From the NCBI RefSeq assembly GCF_001949145.1, contig NW_019091394.1, positions 1,831,330-1,895,329 of the forward strand: 64,000 nt of DNA, read 5' to 3'. Positions within the stretch are counted from its first letter, which is position 1; each line of letters begins with the position of its first letter. This document shows, one piece after another, positions 42,321 through 56,929 of this stretch. The position numbers were made by a program, and so were the translations under genes. Source of the stretch: Acanthaster planci. Taxonomy: Eukaryota; Echinodermata; Asteroidea; Valvatida; Acanthasteridae. Below the pieces are notes generated by a model. That model saw nothing but the letters and a program-made list of their open reading frames with translations, was not told where the DNA came from and did not search any database.

Positions 42321-45300
42321 CACCGTCTGTTAATTTTTGTTGTTGTTGGCAAAGCCTGTGCGGCTGTCAAATTTGAAGAGCTGTTGCTTCCTTCCACAAA
42401 TGCTGTAATACTAGTTTGATTTGTTCTCTCCGGGTTTTGTGGTATAAAACGTATTGCGAAATAACCATCCGCAAAAAGTTGCTTCACAATTTTTTGTACA
42501 CTGTACATGATCTGTCTAGAATGTTTACCGCTGTATTTTATTTCTTGTTGCTTTGTTATCGCATTCCCATAATGATTTATGATTTGTTCTTAGACAAGTT
42601 GAGAGCAGAAATAAATTGAAAAGTAACCATTGGAACAAATCAAACTGAAATTCCCAGATCATTTCCCAAATTAATGTATTCAATGGAATTTTACCCCGCA
42701 GTGTACGAAGAAAGGCGAAGTTGAAAAAACGTTATCGATTAAACTTTGTTTTTTCAATGTTGCGTTTTTACCGACTAAGAGGAGTAAGTATAGAAAGTTA
42801 TTCTTTGACCACCGTTTGGAGAGTATCTAAACATCTGCGCAAAATAACATGGAAGCTGAAGCCGTTTGCAATCAATCAAAAATTGACATTGAGTTGTTGC
42901 ACAATTGGGATTAAACGAAGGTAGAAACTATGGCAAAACTGATCGAACTGAAGACGTATAAAATTATGATTATCAGTTTTCTTGCAACGTGAGAGTAGTA
43001 AAACCAGACGTCTCCCTGTCTGACGTCTGACAACTTAAAAATCTTACGTTGGTTCTATGAAAACTGTTTCGCTTTCAATGTTTTAAAGTGCTCCTTTCAT
43101 TTACTGTTAGAACACGGGTAAAAGGCGCCATCGTCGACGACCTGCGGCCAGGCTCGTAGCTCATCGACATGGGAGGTCCCGGCAAAAGTCGATAGAAATG
43201 ACTCACAACCCATAAACAGGTGCAAACATACATTCCAATTGGCGAAGAAAACAAGTGTGTCGAACTTGTAGTCCATTAGATGCTCCAAAACATTGTCCCG
43301 TAATTTCATTTTCGGCAATGCTATTCGAGTGAGCGAGTGTATAGGCCTATCGGTATACGAGGCATCCTGCATCTTGGTCTTCCGAATATTGTGACGAACA
43401 GTGGAATAATCATGAACTCACTTCTTATAAACTCATTCGAAAAATTGGCTTATTTTAAGCCAGTGCTTTTTAGGTATTAAAATAATTTGATTGCGTTTTC
43501 TTTTAAAAAATAAAAAAATCACTAATCTTGTCCAGCTCTAAGCTGTTTTTTAAATGATAAACTACTTCCAGAATGTTTTGCATACCCTAGGCAGAAACAT
43601 GTGAGCAGAAATTGCTTCGCGGCGTCTTTCTCTTTTGATATTATCGGTTTAATTTTACGTACAGCGCGATGTTTGTAATTTCATTAAATGGGTAACATTC
43701 AGCAGTTGGTCCAAACTAGCTCGTAACCTGACTCTGATAATTATGTACATTCTTTACCGAAACTAGCCCTCACCCCACTACAGGAACAAGTTTGACCTGG
43801 CCTTTTTTCAAGGCTCAGAACAATTTTTAAAAACATTGTGTAGTGGATAGTTTAGCTGTATAGATCCAAATAAAATATTTAGTGTAATGGAAAAGAAACA
43901 ACTCCTTAATTTTGAAGCCTTTTTTTGAATCCTTTCAACCCTTTCACAGGCGCGTTTTCAGTGGGTGTAATTGTTGTTTACCGAGAGTGTTCACTGAAAT
44001 TGCGGCAAACATATTATTCTTCTGAGACAGAACGTTAGGGCTGTCTATGCCCGACTGGGACAAGATGGCCAAGTCTGAATTACATGGAAGTATCATTGTG
44101 GCTAGAAGCAACACGCGACGGCGTCCATGCTTGACGTAGGTGCATATTATTAAAGCAGCAAAGTTATTTCCGTGCGGCAATCTTCCCCCCGCCATGCCCA
44201 CTTCTGGTCCTTGTGTTTATTACATGAAGCGATAGGTGTATTCAGAGAGAGCAGCGCCAATTTCAGAGGTTGGAACCAAAATGGTTGATCGTTATGTGTG
44301 CATTACAGCATGCTGCTTATTGTGTGCTAATTGTCCTTGTGCAATGACGCATAATCAACCATTTTGGGTCCGACAACTGAGACACTCATGTCGCAACTCT
44401 GTCTCTCACACCAGCTCAGCGTGAAGCCCGACAACAGCGCCCTCACTTATCAGGACGTAACGGGAAACATTAAGCAAGACAAGGAGGGATTGCCAGGTTC
44501 ACTTCTACGACGAAAGTATAATTACATGTACTTTGGCCAGGCTTGGTCAGATGCGATTTGTCGAAAAAATAGTGGTCGATTTGTAACCTTTGCATAAAGT
44601 GCATACTGGGTTCCAAGTCGAACGCGATCAGTTGATTGTTGACAGTTGGTTGCTGTTCGAACTTGGCCTAAGCTGCAGTTGCCTTGGACGGAGGATCTTA
44701 ACTGATACTGTAATGCACCACAGTCTTTGCTTCGACCTCTCTTTCTCAAAATAAATTGTAATTTAAAGCTGTCTATATTGGCTCAATTTATGGAACTTAA
44801 AAACAAGAATGGTTTGCCTGGCTCCATAAACAAACTTAGTCGCGTCATGGAATGAAAACTTCAGGAGTAAGAAGATTGTGAAAGCACTCCTTAGTGCAGG
44901 GTCACAAGGGGGAATTCGTCTACTCACTTGAATTGCCCCGACCACAGACCATATGTTTGCCCGCTTTCCCAATGTGCCATCGGCTTATACTCTTTATTTT
45001 TTCTCTCTCTCTGTCCGTCTTGCAAAAACACCCCGACCTGCCGTCGGAATTTTTTTTCTCCACCGAATTCGGTGACAGTTTTGACAAGCGTCCGCATCTC
45101 CGCCCTTCGGGTGGGTGCGAGGCTTCTCTTTTTTTTTCTCTCTTTTGGCGCCAAAAATGAAAATAATGAAGCGAAGCAGGCGTGGAGGTCACTGACCGCG
45201 GCGTGCTTTCGCACTTCGCATGATCTGACAGAGTTGTTTCGCTCCCAACAAAAAATAACTTTTTCCATTTTCTCCAATTTGCCAATGTCTGCAGATAGAA

Positions 45301-46094
45301 ATGATACCTCATAATTGGTCAATTTCATTTCCATTATTGTCATCAGAGGAGACGCACACGTTCTCGGCGATGTCTGGTCATGTCTCTGTTGGTTTTCTTC
45401 AGGGGAAACAAGTTGGTCTCTAGCACGTGCATGTACATTTTCTCGATCTGGACACCTACGAAATAACATCGATAACATCCGTGTTGCTTTAAAAATAGAA
45501 CAAAAAGCCTGATGCATGTCTCGGAGTTTGAAATAACCTACAGGCCTCTAGCTTGGGAAAAAAAATCTACACGAAACAGACATATTTACGGAAAGCTGAA
45601 AGAAGAGTCTCCTTATCGACGTGATTTTTAATGCAGACCCCCCTCAATTTCTGTTTCTTTGTCAGCGCTGACCAATTTCTGATTTGAAATTCCCTTCCGG
45701 TATAATGCTCTGAGTTTTTCTACTATTTTTAAGACGAAATTTCTTTTAACTTCGAGGGAGCCGAAACGTATTCACAGTTTTATTTGCACGTTTTGACAAA
45801 GCAATGCAATTCGAAGAGACTTAATTGAGAAATGGTTTTAATATCGACATTCTTTGTGTGACCGGACGCCGCAAACAGTCTTTGAGGTTGAAGTTGTCGA
45901 CACTGCGGCAAACACGCCTGAACAAAATCACCTGCGATGTTTTCAATCCAGTATTGCGACTACGCAACGTGTTTGAGAGGAAACAAAAAGCAATGAGGTC
46001 ATTATTGAAACTAAGGTCAGTCACTCATTTCCGTAATACAGAGCTCCTTCATTGCAAGATCCATTAATTGAAGTGAAAATTCTCATTCTCTCAA

Positions 46095-46290
46095 ATTGAA
46101 TGCGTGGCGCAAGGTTTCCTTCCATTCGCCCAGACCGGCGCATTCTCCTCGGCGCGTGTCGTTTGACCGTTTAGCGAACCGTCCACCGCCGAGCGCGGGT
46201 TTCATCCCCCCGTTGTCCTTGCCGGTTTGTCGAGTACGTTCCGGAGGGATATTTCCACCGTCTTTGGAGGGGCTCTCGTCCAGACAAGCG
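46095..46290. other. GC-rich island
   Basis: About 190 bases with CGGCGCATTCTCCTCGGCGC and GTCCACCGCCGAGCGCGGG. A 68-codon plus-strand frame fits composition only. Confidence 0.3.
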
Positions 46291-47319
46291 CCCTTTCAAT
46301 AAGCTATCACCAAATGAAAATGTAATTACTGTATTTTATTCAGTTGAAGAGTTTCCGGGCGTTATTCTTCTCATGTTGATTGGTCTTGTTCTTCTTTCAA
46401 GTGTATGATTTGTTTAAAACACGCTTCCCTTCAATTGCCGAATGCTGATTACATTTGGAAAAAGCCCGGCCTTAGTACATTGCTGATGCTTTTGAATACC
46501 GATTCGTTTATCTTGGAAGACCAGCAAGCGACAGTAACTACAAGAACATCTTGCTGACGTCAAGGCGGGGGAGCACGGGTGGAACTTGGGGAGGGGTGCA
46601 CCCAAAGAACTCCCGCACATTTTTTTTTTAAATATCGAAAGAAAGATACATTTGTTGACCTATTTATCCTTCCCCTCTCTTCAAAGAGAGTTTAAAAGCT
46701 CATCAAAATATATCCTCACCTCCAGAGAAGCTACTAAAGGCTACAAGTCATGAAAATATTCCAAATTTAGGCCCCCAACGCCAGAAAGAGCCCCTCCCCG
46801 AAACTTTGGTACTGGGTCCGCCCTCGCCTGATTTTTAGACGGTTTAGACTATTCAACATCCCGTGTGCTCTTTCCCCAGCGTAAGCATTTTTTTGTCTTT
46901 CCTTAAAAAGTGGCACTTACTTTTCAGCAATCGTTTACCAAAACGCCGTTAATAATTATTACCGGCAGCCAGTTTGCAAGTGAACTTTTCCTCCAAATTT
47001 GCCAAACTCGAAGATATTATTTTATCAGTATTTTTTGAAGGTGAAAGCTGATGGACCACCATATCTTCCTGATATTGTGCCGATCTTGGGAAAACAAAGA
47101 CAATTGTGACCGAGGGCCTTTGTGAGAGCTCACAGGTCCAGGAGCACACTAAAGTTATATCTTCCTGAAAATTGTTCTAATCCATAAATTGCGATTTATC
47201 ACAATACCTGTGAGTTCTGTCCATGATTACGATCTCAAGAAAACGCATTCTGGTCACGCATCACGTGCCGGCAATTTTCCAAGGTGTGAAAATGCATAGA
47301 ACAAAATTACCCCTTGATA

Positions 47320-47570
47320 TTCTTCGCCCGCACGGGCGCGATAGCGTACCCAGCATGGGCCGGGCAATTAACACGGCAGTGGTCGCAAATTAGCCGCGCA
47401 TCGTAAAAAAGTCCTTTCCCCGTGGAGAGCTAGGGAAGACCGTCTCATCCCCTCGGCCGCGGCTACGCGGGGAAAAATCGTCTCTCACACGGCCGACCTC
47501 GGGCCTCCCTGAAAGGCGATTAGATGACTTCACCCCGGGAGATGATGGTATTTTATCTCGCAGCATCAGG
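47320..47570. other. GC-rich island
   Basis: A 250-base block with CATGGGCCGGGCAATTAACA and a near-palindromic CGGCCGCGGCTACGCGG. No supported frame. The GGGCAATTA core is shared with the island at 38510. Confidence 0.35.
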
Positions 47571-48429
47571 TCCAACTCTTGCGTTGCAAAGAAAAGTGTT
47601 CATAATTATGCTAAATCCTGGTATTACATTGATATTGTGAGGGCAGTGTGTAGAACAAACCTTTCTTGTTTTTCTCTCTCACGGCTCTGACAAAATATGC
47701 CGGACTTTTCAGGATGAAGTTGTCCCGGAATATAAACGTGTACCTCGCATGGACGGCAGAAATGCTGTGTTTGTGCGTTTAATACCGCACCGATTTTGAG
47801 CTCAATTTTTTTTTCTTTATGTATGTGTGTGAACGGAATAATGTTTTCAATTAAACAGATCATCTAACTACCGCTTTTAAAGCTGATTTTAAACCGCACA
47901 ATAAAATTTGGTGAAATTTGAGAGCGGCCCATTTTTGATGTCTGAATACACACAACCTGGTAGATGACACTTCTTTATTCTTGTATCACTTTTGTCTTTT
48001 TTGTTTTCATTTGTATTGCCATTTCTTTCTTGTCAGTTAGACCCCACAAACTGTGTATTACCAGCAACTGAGCTAAAACACTTTTGATAATTACTGACGA
48101 TTAAGTTCAAACTTTGAGGATAACTGCAAAGACATTTTCACCAAATGTCTGAAATGATTCCATACACAATAATCAAACTCATCCCACCGAGAAAAAAAAA
48201 ATGAGTAACGAACATAACCCCGTTGACAAAAAAGTCTTTTGAAATTGTCATTTAATGTTGTCTATAAAATTAAATTGACCGACAGCTACTTTTCATGGAG
48301 AAAGACAAGCTTTAAGGCGACTTGGAGTATTTTCTGACAGCTAAGGCAATGAAGCAACGTGTGTTTGTCCATTTGAAAACAGATGAAACTTCTTGCCGTA
48401 TGTCCTCCAGCAGTTGTGGCGTAGCTTCG

Positions 48430-49180
48430 GCCCAGGGAATCTTCTAACGCGCCCTGGCAGCGGGGCTGCGATGCCGTGACTCCGGCTTATTAAGGCAAAT
48501 TTTTTCTGGCACGCATTTTTTTCTTCTGTTCTTCTACCGGCGAATGTGACGGTTCCCCCTACCGGGGCGGGCCCGCTGCACTTTCTGAGAGGTCGCCCGG
48601 GGGACCCATGCCGCTCTAGACCGCCGAGGAGTAACCTTGACCATGCCGGTGCACACAGGGGGCTACAACAACACCAGACAGCGGGCATAATTTTCTCGTC
48701 CCTTTTTATGACATTGGTTGGAGATTCAAGATATTATCCTCCCTTGAGAATATTGATAGAAGTGGGGAACTTAAAAAATGTACAGGGCAGGGTATAGATC
48801 CATGTGAGTTATGCTAAGCAAGATATGGGGACAATATTCCGGCCCAAGTGGAATCATACCTTATCCTAATCAATGGGTATCATCTTGAAGTCATGTTGCC
48901 CCCTGAAGCTTGCCAACTTGGAACTTTTTTATTAGTCTGTACCAGTTTTTCCCTCTGGGTTTGGAACGGAAGAATTGTAACGTTGGGTAAAAAGTGCAGA
49001 GGTTTGACCTTGGCTGCATCCAGCAACCAGCGTTCCTCCCCGCGGAGCCGCGCACGGGAGCCGACCCGCGGCCCGGCCCACACGGCGAGCCCATCTCGGG
49101 TTCCGGCCCTGCGTTCGTCTGGCGCCTTTCCCACGGGTCTATTGCCCGATACTCCGATTTCGTACGTCGCTTCCACCATC
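48430..49180. other. Two GC-rich islands
   Basis: Blocks at about 48430-48670 and 49020-49180 flank AT-rich sequence. Frames of 70-134 codons overlap on both strands with no domain, splice sites or strand preference. Confidence 0.3.
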
Positions 49181-49254
49181 ACGATCGTTGGGCATCTTCG
49201 TCAAAAGTTTGGGCAGGAACACACCATGGTCAGAACGTCAAATGATTTTTGAAG

Positions 49255-49435
49255 ATAAAAATAACAATGAAACAACAACAAAACAAAACAACCACAACAG
49301 TAACAACAGCAACAAAACAACAACAACAGTGACAACACTAACAACGGCAGCAACATCAGCAACAGCAACAACAGAAGCAACAACAGTAACAAATAAAGAA
49401 CAAGAACAACAGCAACAGTAACAACACTAACAACG
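49255..49435 (+). repeat. (CAA)n microsatellite, left part
   Basis: An imperfect CAA/CAG/TAA/CGG trinucleotide tract runs into the assembly gap. Frames through it are poly-Gln/Asn/Thr or, in reverse, poly-Leu, and are not genes. Confidence 0.9.
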
Positions 49436-50292
49436 NNNNNNNNNNNNNNNNNNNNNNNNNNNNNNNNNNNNNNNNNNNNNNNNNNNNNNNNNNNNNNNNN
49501 NNNNNNNNNNNNNNNNNNNNNNNNNNNNNNNNNNNNNNNNNNNNNNNNNNNNNNNNNNNNNNNNNNNNNNNNNNNNNNNNNNNNNNNNNNNNNNNNNNNN
49601 NNNNNNNNNNNNNNNNNNNNNNNNNNNNNNNNNNNNNNNNNNNNNNNNNNNNNNNNNNNNNNNNNNNNNNNNNNNNNNNNNNNNNNNNNNNNNNNNNNNN
49701 NNNNNNNNNNNNNNNNNNNNNNNNNNNNNNNNNNNNNNNNNNNNNNNNNNNNNNNNNNNNNNNNNNNNNNNNNNNNNNNNNNNNNNNNNNNNNNNNNNNN
49801 NNNNNNNNNNNNNNNNNNNNNNNNNNNNNNNNNNNNNNNNNNNNNNNNNNNNNNNNNNNNNNNNNNNNNNNNNNNNNNNNNNNNNNNNNNNNNNNNNNNN
49901 NNNNNNNNNNNNNNNNNNNNNNNNNNNNNNNNNNNNNNNNNNNNNNNNNNNNNNNNNNNNNNNNNNNNNNNNNNNNNNNNNNNNNNNNNNNNNNNNNNNN
50001 NNNNNNNNNNNNNNNNNNNNNNNNNNNNNNNNNNNNNNNNNNNNNNNNNNNNNNNNNNNNNNNNNNNNNNNNNNNNNNNNNNNNNNNNNNNNNNNNNNNN
50101 NNNNNNNNNNNNNNNNNNNNNNNNNNNNNNNNNNNNNNNNNNNNNNNNNNNNNNNNNNNNNNNNNNNNNNNNNNNNNNNNNNNNNNNNNNNNNNNNNNNN
50201 NNNNNNNNNNNNNNNNNNNNNNNNNNNNNNNNNNNNNNNNNNNNNNNNNNNNNNNNNNNNNNNNNNNNNNNNNNNNNNNNNNNNNNNNNNNN
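49436..50292. other. Assembly gap (857 N)
   Basis: A run of N inside the trinucleotide tract; the repeat is the likely reason assembly failed. Confidence 0.99.
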
Positions 50293-50752
50293 AGTAACAA
50301 AAACGGTAACAACAGCAACAGCAGTAACAACACAGCAGCAACAACATCATCAACAAGTAACAATGGCAGCAACATCAGTAACAACAACAACAGTAACAAC
50401 AGCGGTAATAACAGCAACAACAGTAACAACAGAACAGCCACAACAATAACTAGAAGTAACAACGGCAGCAATAGCAGTAACAACAGCAACAGCGACAACA
50501 GCAGCAACAATAAAACAACAACCACAACAACAATAGAAACCACAGTTACAACAGCAACAACAAAACAACAACCACAACACTAGTAGAAATAACAGTTACA
50601 ACAGCAACCAAAAAAACAACCACAACACCAGTAGAAACAACAGTTACAACAGCAACAACAAAACAACAACCACAACACCAGTAGAAACAACAGTTACAAC
50701 AGCAACAACAACCACATCACCAGTAACAACAACATTAACAACAGCAACAAAA
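50293..50752 (+). repeat. (CAA)n microsatellite, right part
   Basis: The tract continues past the gap and contains a higher-order unit of about 60 bases, ACAACCACAACACCAGTAGA then AACAGTTACAACAGCAACA, repeated about four times from 50520 to 50710. Confidence 0.88.
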
Positions 50753-51559
50753 TGATTATGATGATGATCTGACCTTCCGTGCCAATGAAATGAATTAGTC
50801 AACTAGCGGGTTTAAATTAATGAATCTACAGAAAAGGAATCCGGCAAGCTAAAAACTACTACGTTGAAGTAACTTGACATCCCAGCTGATCTAGAGATAA
50901 TAATGTCTAACCTATATAGTTGAAGGGAAACAAAACGAAGGTTCAAAACTATTTGCACGGTTTGTGGTCCGATAACAGTCAAATTCTGTTCGTTCCTGTG
51001 TGTTGTCATCGGCCGATACTATAAACCTTGTTTTTAAAGTTTTCTTTCTGTGATTTGTGAATGAATAGCATATTATCATATTATTTTGTTTGAAACTGGC
51101 GACATATAGTATAAGTACAGTCGCACGATCACATGTAGTGGCACAGAACAATTTAATACCAGTCTCAGTAACAGCAAGGGTTTTATCGGCTTAAATCTCG
51201 CAGGCAGGACGCATTTTGGTTGTGGCAATATTCAACACCCACAGTATATTATGGGCGACGTGAGATCATGGCTGTATGGATATCATGATACAAGTACACG
51301 TACAACACGGACACGTTCGCTGCATTTCAGAAGGAAAAGTGAATGATTCAACATATTAGGCTATCACATCTCTTGAGATATGGTTTATGTCCAGTCGTGA
51401 TTAGACCTATTTGTAGGGGAAATTGTAGCTTGTAACAAGGGCGGCATGTCGCCCGAAGGCTGGCTGAAGAGACTGAAGATCCATGCTATTTAAGATGAAT
51501 TTTCTAGTCGGCTACTTTTGTCACTCGGCTGCAGGTATCTCCTCATGTCTTAATCCCCT

Positions 51560-51780
51560 CTCTTCTGACGGGTAACCGTTCCCTTCCCCCTTCCCCCGCC
51601 GGGACGTCTGGTTTCTGCTGTCCAACGCATTACCCTATCACCTGGGCGCGACTGGAAGCAGGCGGGACTCCGACCGCCTCGGGCCATGAAGAAAAAAGCC
51701 ACTTGGCGAACCATCCCTTCTGGGTTTTCCACAGGCGACGACTCAAACTCCATGCCGTTAAAGGTGGCACGCGCTGAATA
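51560..51780. other. GC-rich island
   Basis: A block with CACCTGGGCGCGACTGG and GGTGGCACGCGC. The minus strand is open for 67 codons, but nothing is recognisable. Confidence 0.3.
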
Positions 51781-52619
51781 AAATGTCCTTTGACGTTTCT
51801 ATGGGCAGGTTTTCCTCCTTAACCCCACTTTGTCGTTTGAAATTTGTACAAAAAAACCAACATTAGTACATGTACTTCAATCAGTCTCGAATGGGAAATG
51901 TATTTTCAGCATCATTCATTGTTTAGAGGTACAGAGGCGGCCTGAATTATTCGTTTAATGTTGCACGAAATAACATCGGGAGAAGTATCTTGGTTGGTTG
52001 TTGGTTGCTAAAATAACATGTTATTATTTTTCGTAGCACAAAAAGAACTGCGCAGTTGCGTGTTCCTTTTGTATGAAAAAAAATGAACTAGCAATGGCGA
52101 TCTTTACAGAGCGCAAGGCCGTTAAAAACTGCATCTTGCCTCATGATGTTTAAGTTTAAGTAAAATTGGTGAATAATCTTCGGTTGTGAACATTTGGGTA
52201 CCGAAGAAATGCCGTGTGTGTGGGGGGGGGGGAGGCAGTAATCCTTAGACCGGAATTTACCCCCCATAGCTCCAGATGCTGAAACCCCGACCCGGCCCCG
52301 TTGCGCCACGGTAGTTTATGATTTCAGTGACTAGGCCCCCTATATCTTTGTTTTTCAGAAAGAAGAAAACTAGGGGAGGGGGAAGCAAACCTTTCGAGCC
52401 CCCCCCCTCCCCGGTGCCACAGGGGTGTCAAATGAAACAAATGACTGATAACTAGACCTAATTCTTCTATTTCATGGAGATAAAAATACACCGATGATAC
52501 CAAATTGGAAAGATAATGGGGGGGTGTAACTGCGACAACCTGCACCACTTCCACCCCCCTACCTCAGATTAGAGCGGTGGTGAATTGAACAGGGGATTTC
52601 AGTCAGCGTGCTCTCACTT

Positions 52620-53130
52620 CCTTCAGAAGAAAGCCTGAGACTCGAAGGTGGACCTCGGTGGTGGCACCTTTAAAAAGTCCGTCTGCTGCAGTGTGTTGAC
52701 GTGCGCGGTGATGGAGCGCGCTAGCCGCTCTTGACTCTGACGGATGACTTGTTGACGACTTTGGCCTTCCGTGCTCGGTCAAATCAACACCCTATATGTC
52801 TACTCCACCGAAAACCCGTGCGCACCCTCTCCGGGACCAACCCTCTTTTTTTCACGTGTGTACGGCACTTTAGCATCGCCGCGCCTGAGCCCTCCTGTCA
52901 AAAGAGAAAATGTTCCCCAGAGGAGAGAAACGAGTGAACGGGGTCGCAGTCGAGTCGAGGCGCGCACCGTACTAGATCCTACGCTCCGAGCCGATGTGGC
53001 GGTCGCTCCCGCTGCCGACTGTATACGGGGTCGCGCGAGGGCAAGAAGGTGATGGCACTTTCGCTGATGAGACTTTAAGCACTGGGACAACTCAGAATAA
53101 TGCTCGCTGCGTCACCTGGATCACGATCAA
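52620..53130. other. GC-rich island
   Basis: About 500 bases of raised GC with frequent CpG around 52900-53050. Frames are open on both strands, which is expected from composition. No splice context. Confidence 0.3.
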
Positions 53131-54534
53131 GATCGGGACAGCATCTACTGATCTTAAATCCGAAATCATAATCGCAATCTGCGACTGTTACACCGCAGAA
53201 CAAAGCCTATCATAAGAGTGCCACAATGCAGTACCTCCATGTGACCGGCTGGTGTGGTCGTAATTTTGTCCACACTGGGATCGTATATTGGAGTTCAATC
53301 ACCTTATTAATGGCTACCATTCCGTTTCAATAGCTGAGAAATTAAAACACCTGCTGTACTTAACTAGTACATCATTTACAGGTCGTACATAAATTGGATA
53401 GCTGGCCGATCAGTTCGAGAAACACAAAGACTTGTAATTAAACCCTTTCGGTCAAAGTCTGGGACTTTTCAACTGTCCACTACAACCGTAGATGACTTTA
53501 ATTCGTCAACGAATGCACACTAAGCACACATTGCAAATTTAGGAGAGAAAAGAAATTAGTGGGTTCACCATCATTTGGAATACTGAATTGCTCTTCACCA
53601 ATTTTTTGTTTCGCTCTGGAAGAAATACAGTTTTGCTTTAGTGTCATCTAAACAGCATGCTATGATTATAATTCGCCCGGAAGTTCACCGCGACACCACG
53701 TGACAATCAATGTTCAGAAGAGTTAAAAAGAGCGTCAGCTCTTTTCCATACTATTGCGGTATGCATGGACGGTGTGTAGGTAATTGTTCAAACCAAAGCT
53801 ACAAATTGGGGCAAAAAGGCGTGGGTGCTTGGAATTGGGATATCTCAGCATCTCGTGGGTGTAAGACGAGCGTCTCGTCAGAGTACAAACTCTGAGTGAC
53901 GTTCGTGGGGGTTGTCAAACCAAACCAGGCATGAGCTTCGATCGCCAGGTGTCTGTTTGAACTTCGTTGGGAGGGTTGACTCCTGCATTAATTATTCCTG
54001 ATGCAATGATGCATGGCTGACTGGTAGATGACAAATTAAGCTGAAGTGTACTCCCGCGCTTTCAAGAGGGGGCATAACCAGCTACGCAGTCATACGAAAA
54101 ACAGTGGAGGCTGGGGTCAGGGGTCAGATGGCCGTACGGTTACGACGCCAATGAAGCCCTGCGCATAACGTACGCATGCTACCCCGGTAGGACGTTTCTC
54201 TGTGTGCGTTTGTCCCGCACCGTTTCAGCGACCTAAAGAGAATACCAACAACAGATCAGTGGTGAGCGAACACGGGATTGCGGTGTATGCCCGACAAAAA
54301 CAATCTACGAAAAGAATTTGGAAAGGAGAGCAACAGGAACCCACATGGCCATCTATTTGTCCCAATCTACCCATCTGTTGTAGTCCTCACAGCTGACCGG
54401 GTCCGACAACTGAGGAAACCAGACTCTTATCGGCTTGTTTTCGGCGGAATGCATGTGAAAACGGTTTTGTTTGGCGGTGGCACGAATGGCCAACTTGTTG
54501 AAAAAAAGTTGGTATTGTGCAATTGTTCGTCAAA

Positions 54535-54780
54535 CCAATCTAGGGGCAGATCTAGGAAATTTTCCGGGGGGGGTCAGGCCGAAGATCTTTTTTAATGTCT
54601 CATCTTTTGCGCTCAGTCAGAAACGAAGATGAAACATTACATGACATATACCGGTACATTATTTACAACGGCATTGATGCACTTACTTTGTAGTTCTTTT
54701 TCAGAATTTTCCCCATTTCCCCCTCTTATTCCTTTCTTAGGGCGTTGGGAGGTCGACCCCACCCCCCCCATCCACGTCGG
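54535..54780. mobile_element. hAT-like element fragment
   Basis: AGGGGCAGATCTAGGAAATT resembles the left end of the 12378 element, and GGTCGACCCC followed by a C run resembles its right half. Heavily diverged. Confidence 0.35.
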
Positions 54781-56929
54781 CAGTCTTTCAGATACACATA
54801 TTTGACTGAAGAGGTCTCATATCCGAGCTGAGATGTTGAAGTAATTGTTATGTCTACACTTCAGATTGGCAACTCGTCCGGAGGTTTCAGTGTCCTTTGT
54901 GGGAAGGGAGCGGCATAGGGACAGTAAAACCACGCGTATCTTTCAGATTCCCCAGGTTGGAATGAATGAATTTAACCCCGGTTTTTGATATTTTGCATAT
55001 TCTTGACAACTTTTGCTTTTCTGAAGCTAATCAAAAGAACATCTGCACAAACGCATACTTTATAATTATGTGGGTATAACGTGAAAAAGTCTTACATTTA
55101 CTTATTAATGTAAAAGTAGTAAAATACTCCTAGCAATGGATTACAGGGGATATATTGTGTGAAGAAATTGGTAAGCTTTGTCGAATTTGTCATTAAATGT
55201 GTTTTCGACAACAATCGTACCTTTCAGTGACCTTTCTATGATTTCTTGCAGGGGTGTAAATCAAAAACTAAAGTCAGTTTCAACCGTTTGGCTGATTTAC
55301 GCTGTGTTCGCATTTGGGCCAACATTTCCCAACCACAAAAAAAACAGAGTTCTCCATTATTCACAACAGCTTTGAAAAGCATTAGGTCTCTTTCTCTCGG
55401 TGTTCACCGTTTCGTAAAAGACATGGCGATTTACGATACCGGCAGCAGAGGCGACATTTATTGCCCACTATGATGAAATATTCGCATGCTTTCAATGTCC
55501 GCCATGCACTGCCGCCGTGCTGCGCCGTAACGCACCCGAGGGAAAAAAATCGCAACAGGTTGAGCGGAAATGCGCGCGGTGCCTCGGCCTATCAGAGGGG
55601 CAGTTTGTTCGGTAATACCGAGGACTGTCGCCGGAGGACCCAGGCAGTAAATTATTCGCGTGGTAGATTTGAACATGGAGCTATTAAACGCATTTGAAAC
55701 AGTCAATTCGGAGGGCCTTGTGTGTGTTCACCTGTGTATACCATTTGGCAAAGATAATCAAACATCGCTCAATGGAGCCTCTATTCATGACACCATTTAC
55801 AGAGCTATGATGCAGTTAATGCCCGAACCGGCACCCCCCGCGTTTAATTGTTTAAAAATTCAGAGATAATTGAGAAGTTAATTACTATTGTGTATTTATG
55901 GTACTGATATAATAGAAACATACATTACGATGAGGCGCGTCATCACGAAAAGGACCAACCGTCTTTAGTAGCAGCGCCCGGGACTGGTATCAACCATTAT
56001 TATTATTATTTTTTTACATTTGAACAATAAAAAATAATTCTTGAAAATTTGGGGAAAGTGAACCAAGAATACAAATTGTATGATTAGTTACTACACATAA
56101 ATGAACGAAATTACTGTCTACCTTCCCAACTGTATAGACAACATATAAGAGTTTAGTTTCACTGAAACTAAACCTTGATATCTTGTATACACATCTTTGC
56201 AATTTGTGAAATTAAAACCCTGATATGTACACTCTTGCTACGTTCGCTTGTTATTCTGGCTCATATATTTTCGACCGTAGGATAGTCTATTACTTAGATA
56301 CAAACCCAATAAACCCAAACGATGACCCGGCCCACTTTGGCAAAAAAAAGTTGGCCAAAATTAGGCAAATGTTTTGTTTTGCTGCTGGTGCCCAACACGC
56401 ACGTTGCACTCGTGTTTGTGGGAATTCTTTTCCCTGGTATCCATTTATTACACTGGACGCCAGTTGAGGGACACACCGCGGCAACCATCGAAATCAAATT
56501 CGGACTCCAAACCGGCCTGTTTCAAGTAAGCAAGAGTGTTCCTGGTGGGGGAGGGCAGAAAATTATTACCACTGTTAATTTTACTATTCACTTCGACTGA
56601 CATTACGACTCTTCACAGGTTTCAGTGTTTAAGATATGAATGGTTAATTTACACTGTTTTTCTTTTTAATTTCAATGCACGAAACGTACTAAATAAAACT
56701 AAATATAGCAGACGTTGCCTGACTTATCCGTACCAATACGCTGAACTTTGAGCCGACATGAGCTCAATAACTTCTCAATGTAAAATGCATCTCTTTTGAG
56801 AGTCGGTTATTTAACTAACACCTCATGTGTCAAATGCGTCTGGTTTCAAGTCCCGTAAATTAATTATCGCTCTACTCCCAGCCACTTAAGGAAATTATGA
56901 CAGATCGGTCCATTGTTTTCAAACACCGG

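Noticed and set aside
45050-45517. Overlapping minus- and plus-strand frames of 128-197 codons
   Set aside because: Long frames on both strands at once with Lys/Arg/Ser bias; no recognisable domain, initiation or splice context.
49356-50543. Long minus-strand poly-Leu/Val/Cys frames across the large gap
   Set aside because: They are translations of the trinucleotide tract and of N bases; there is no protein evidence.
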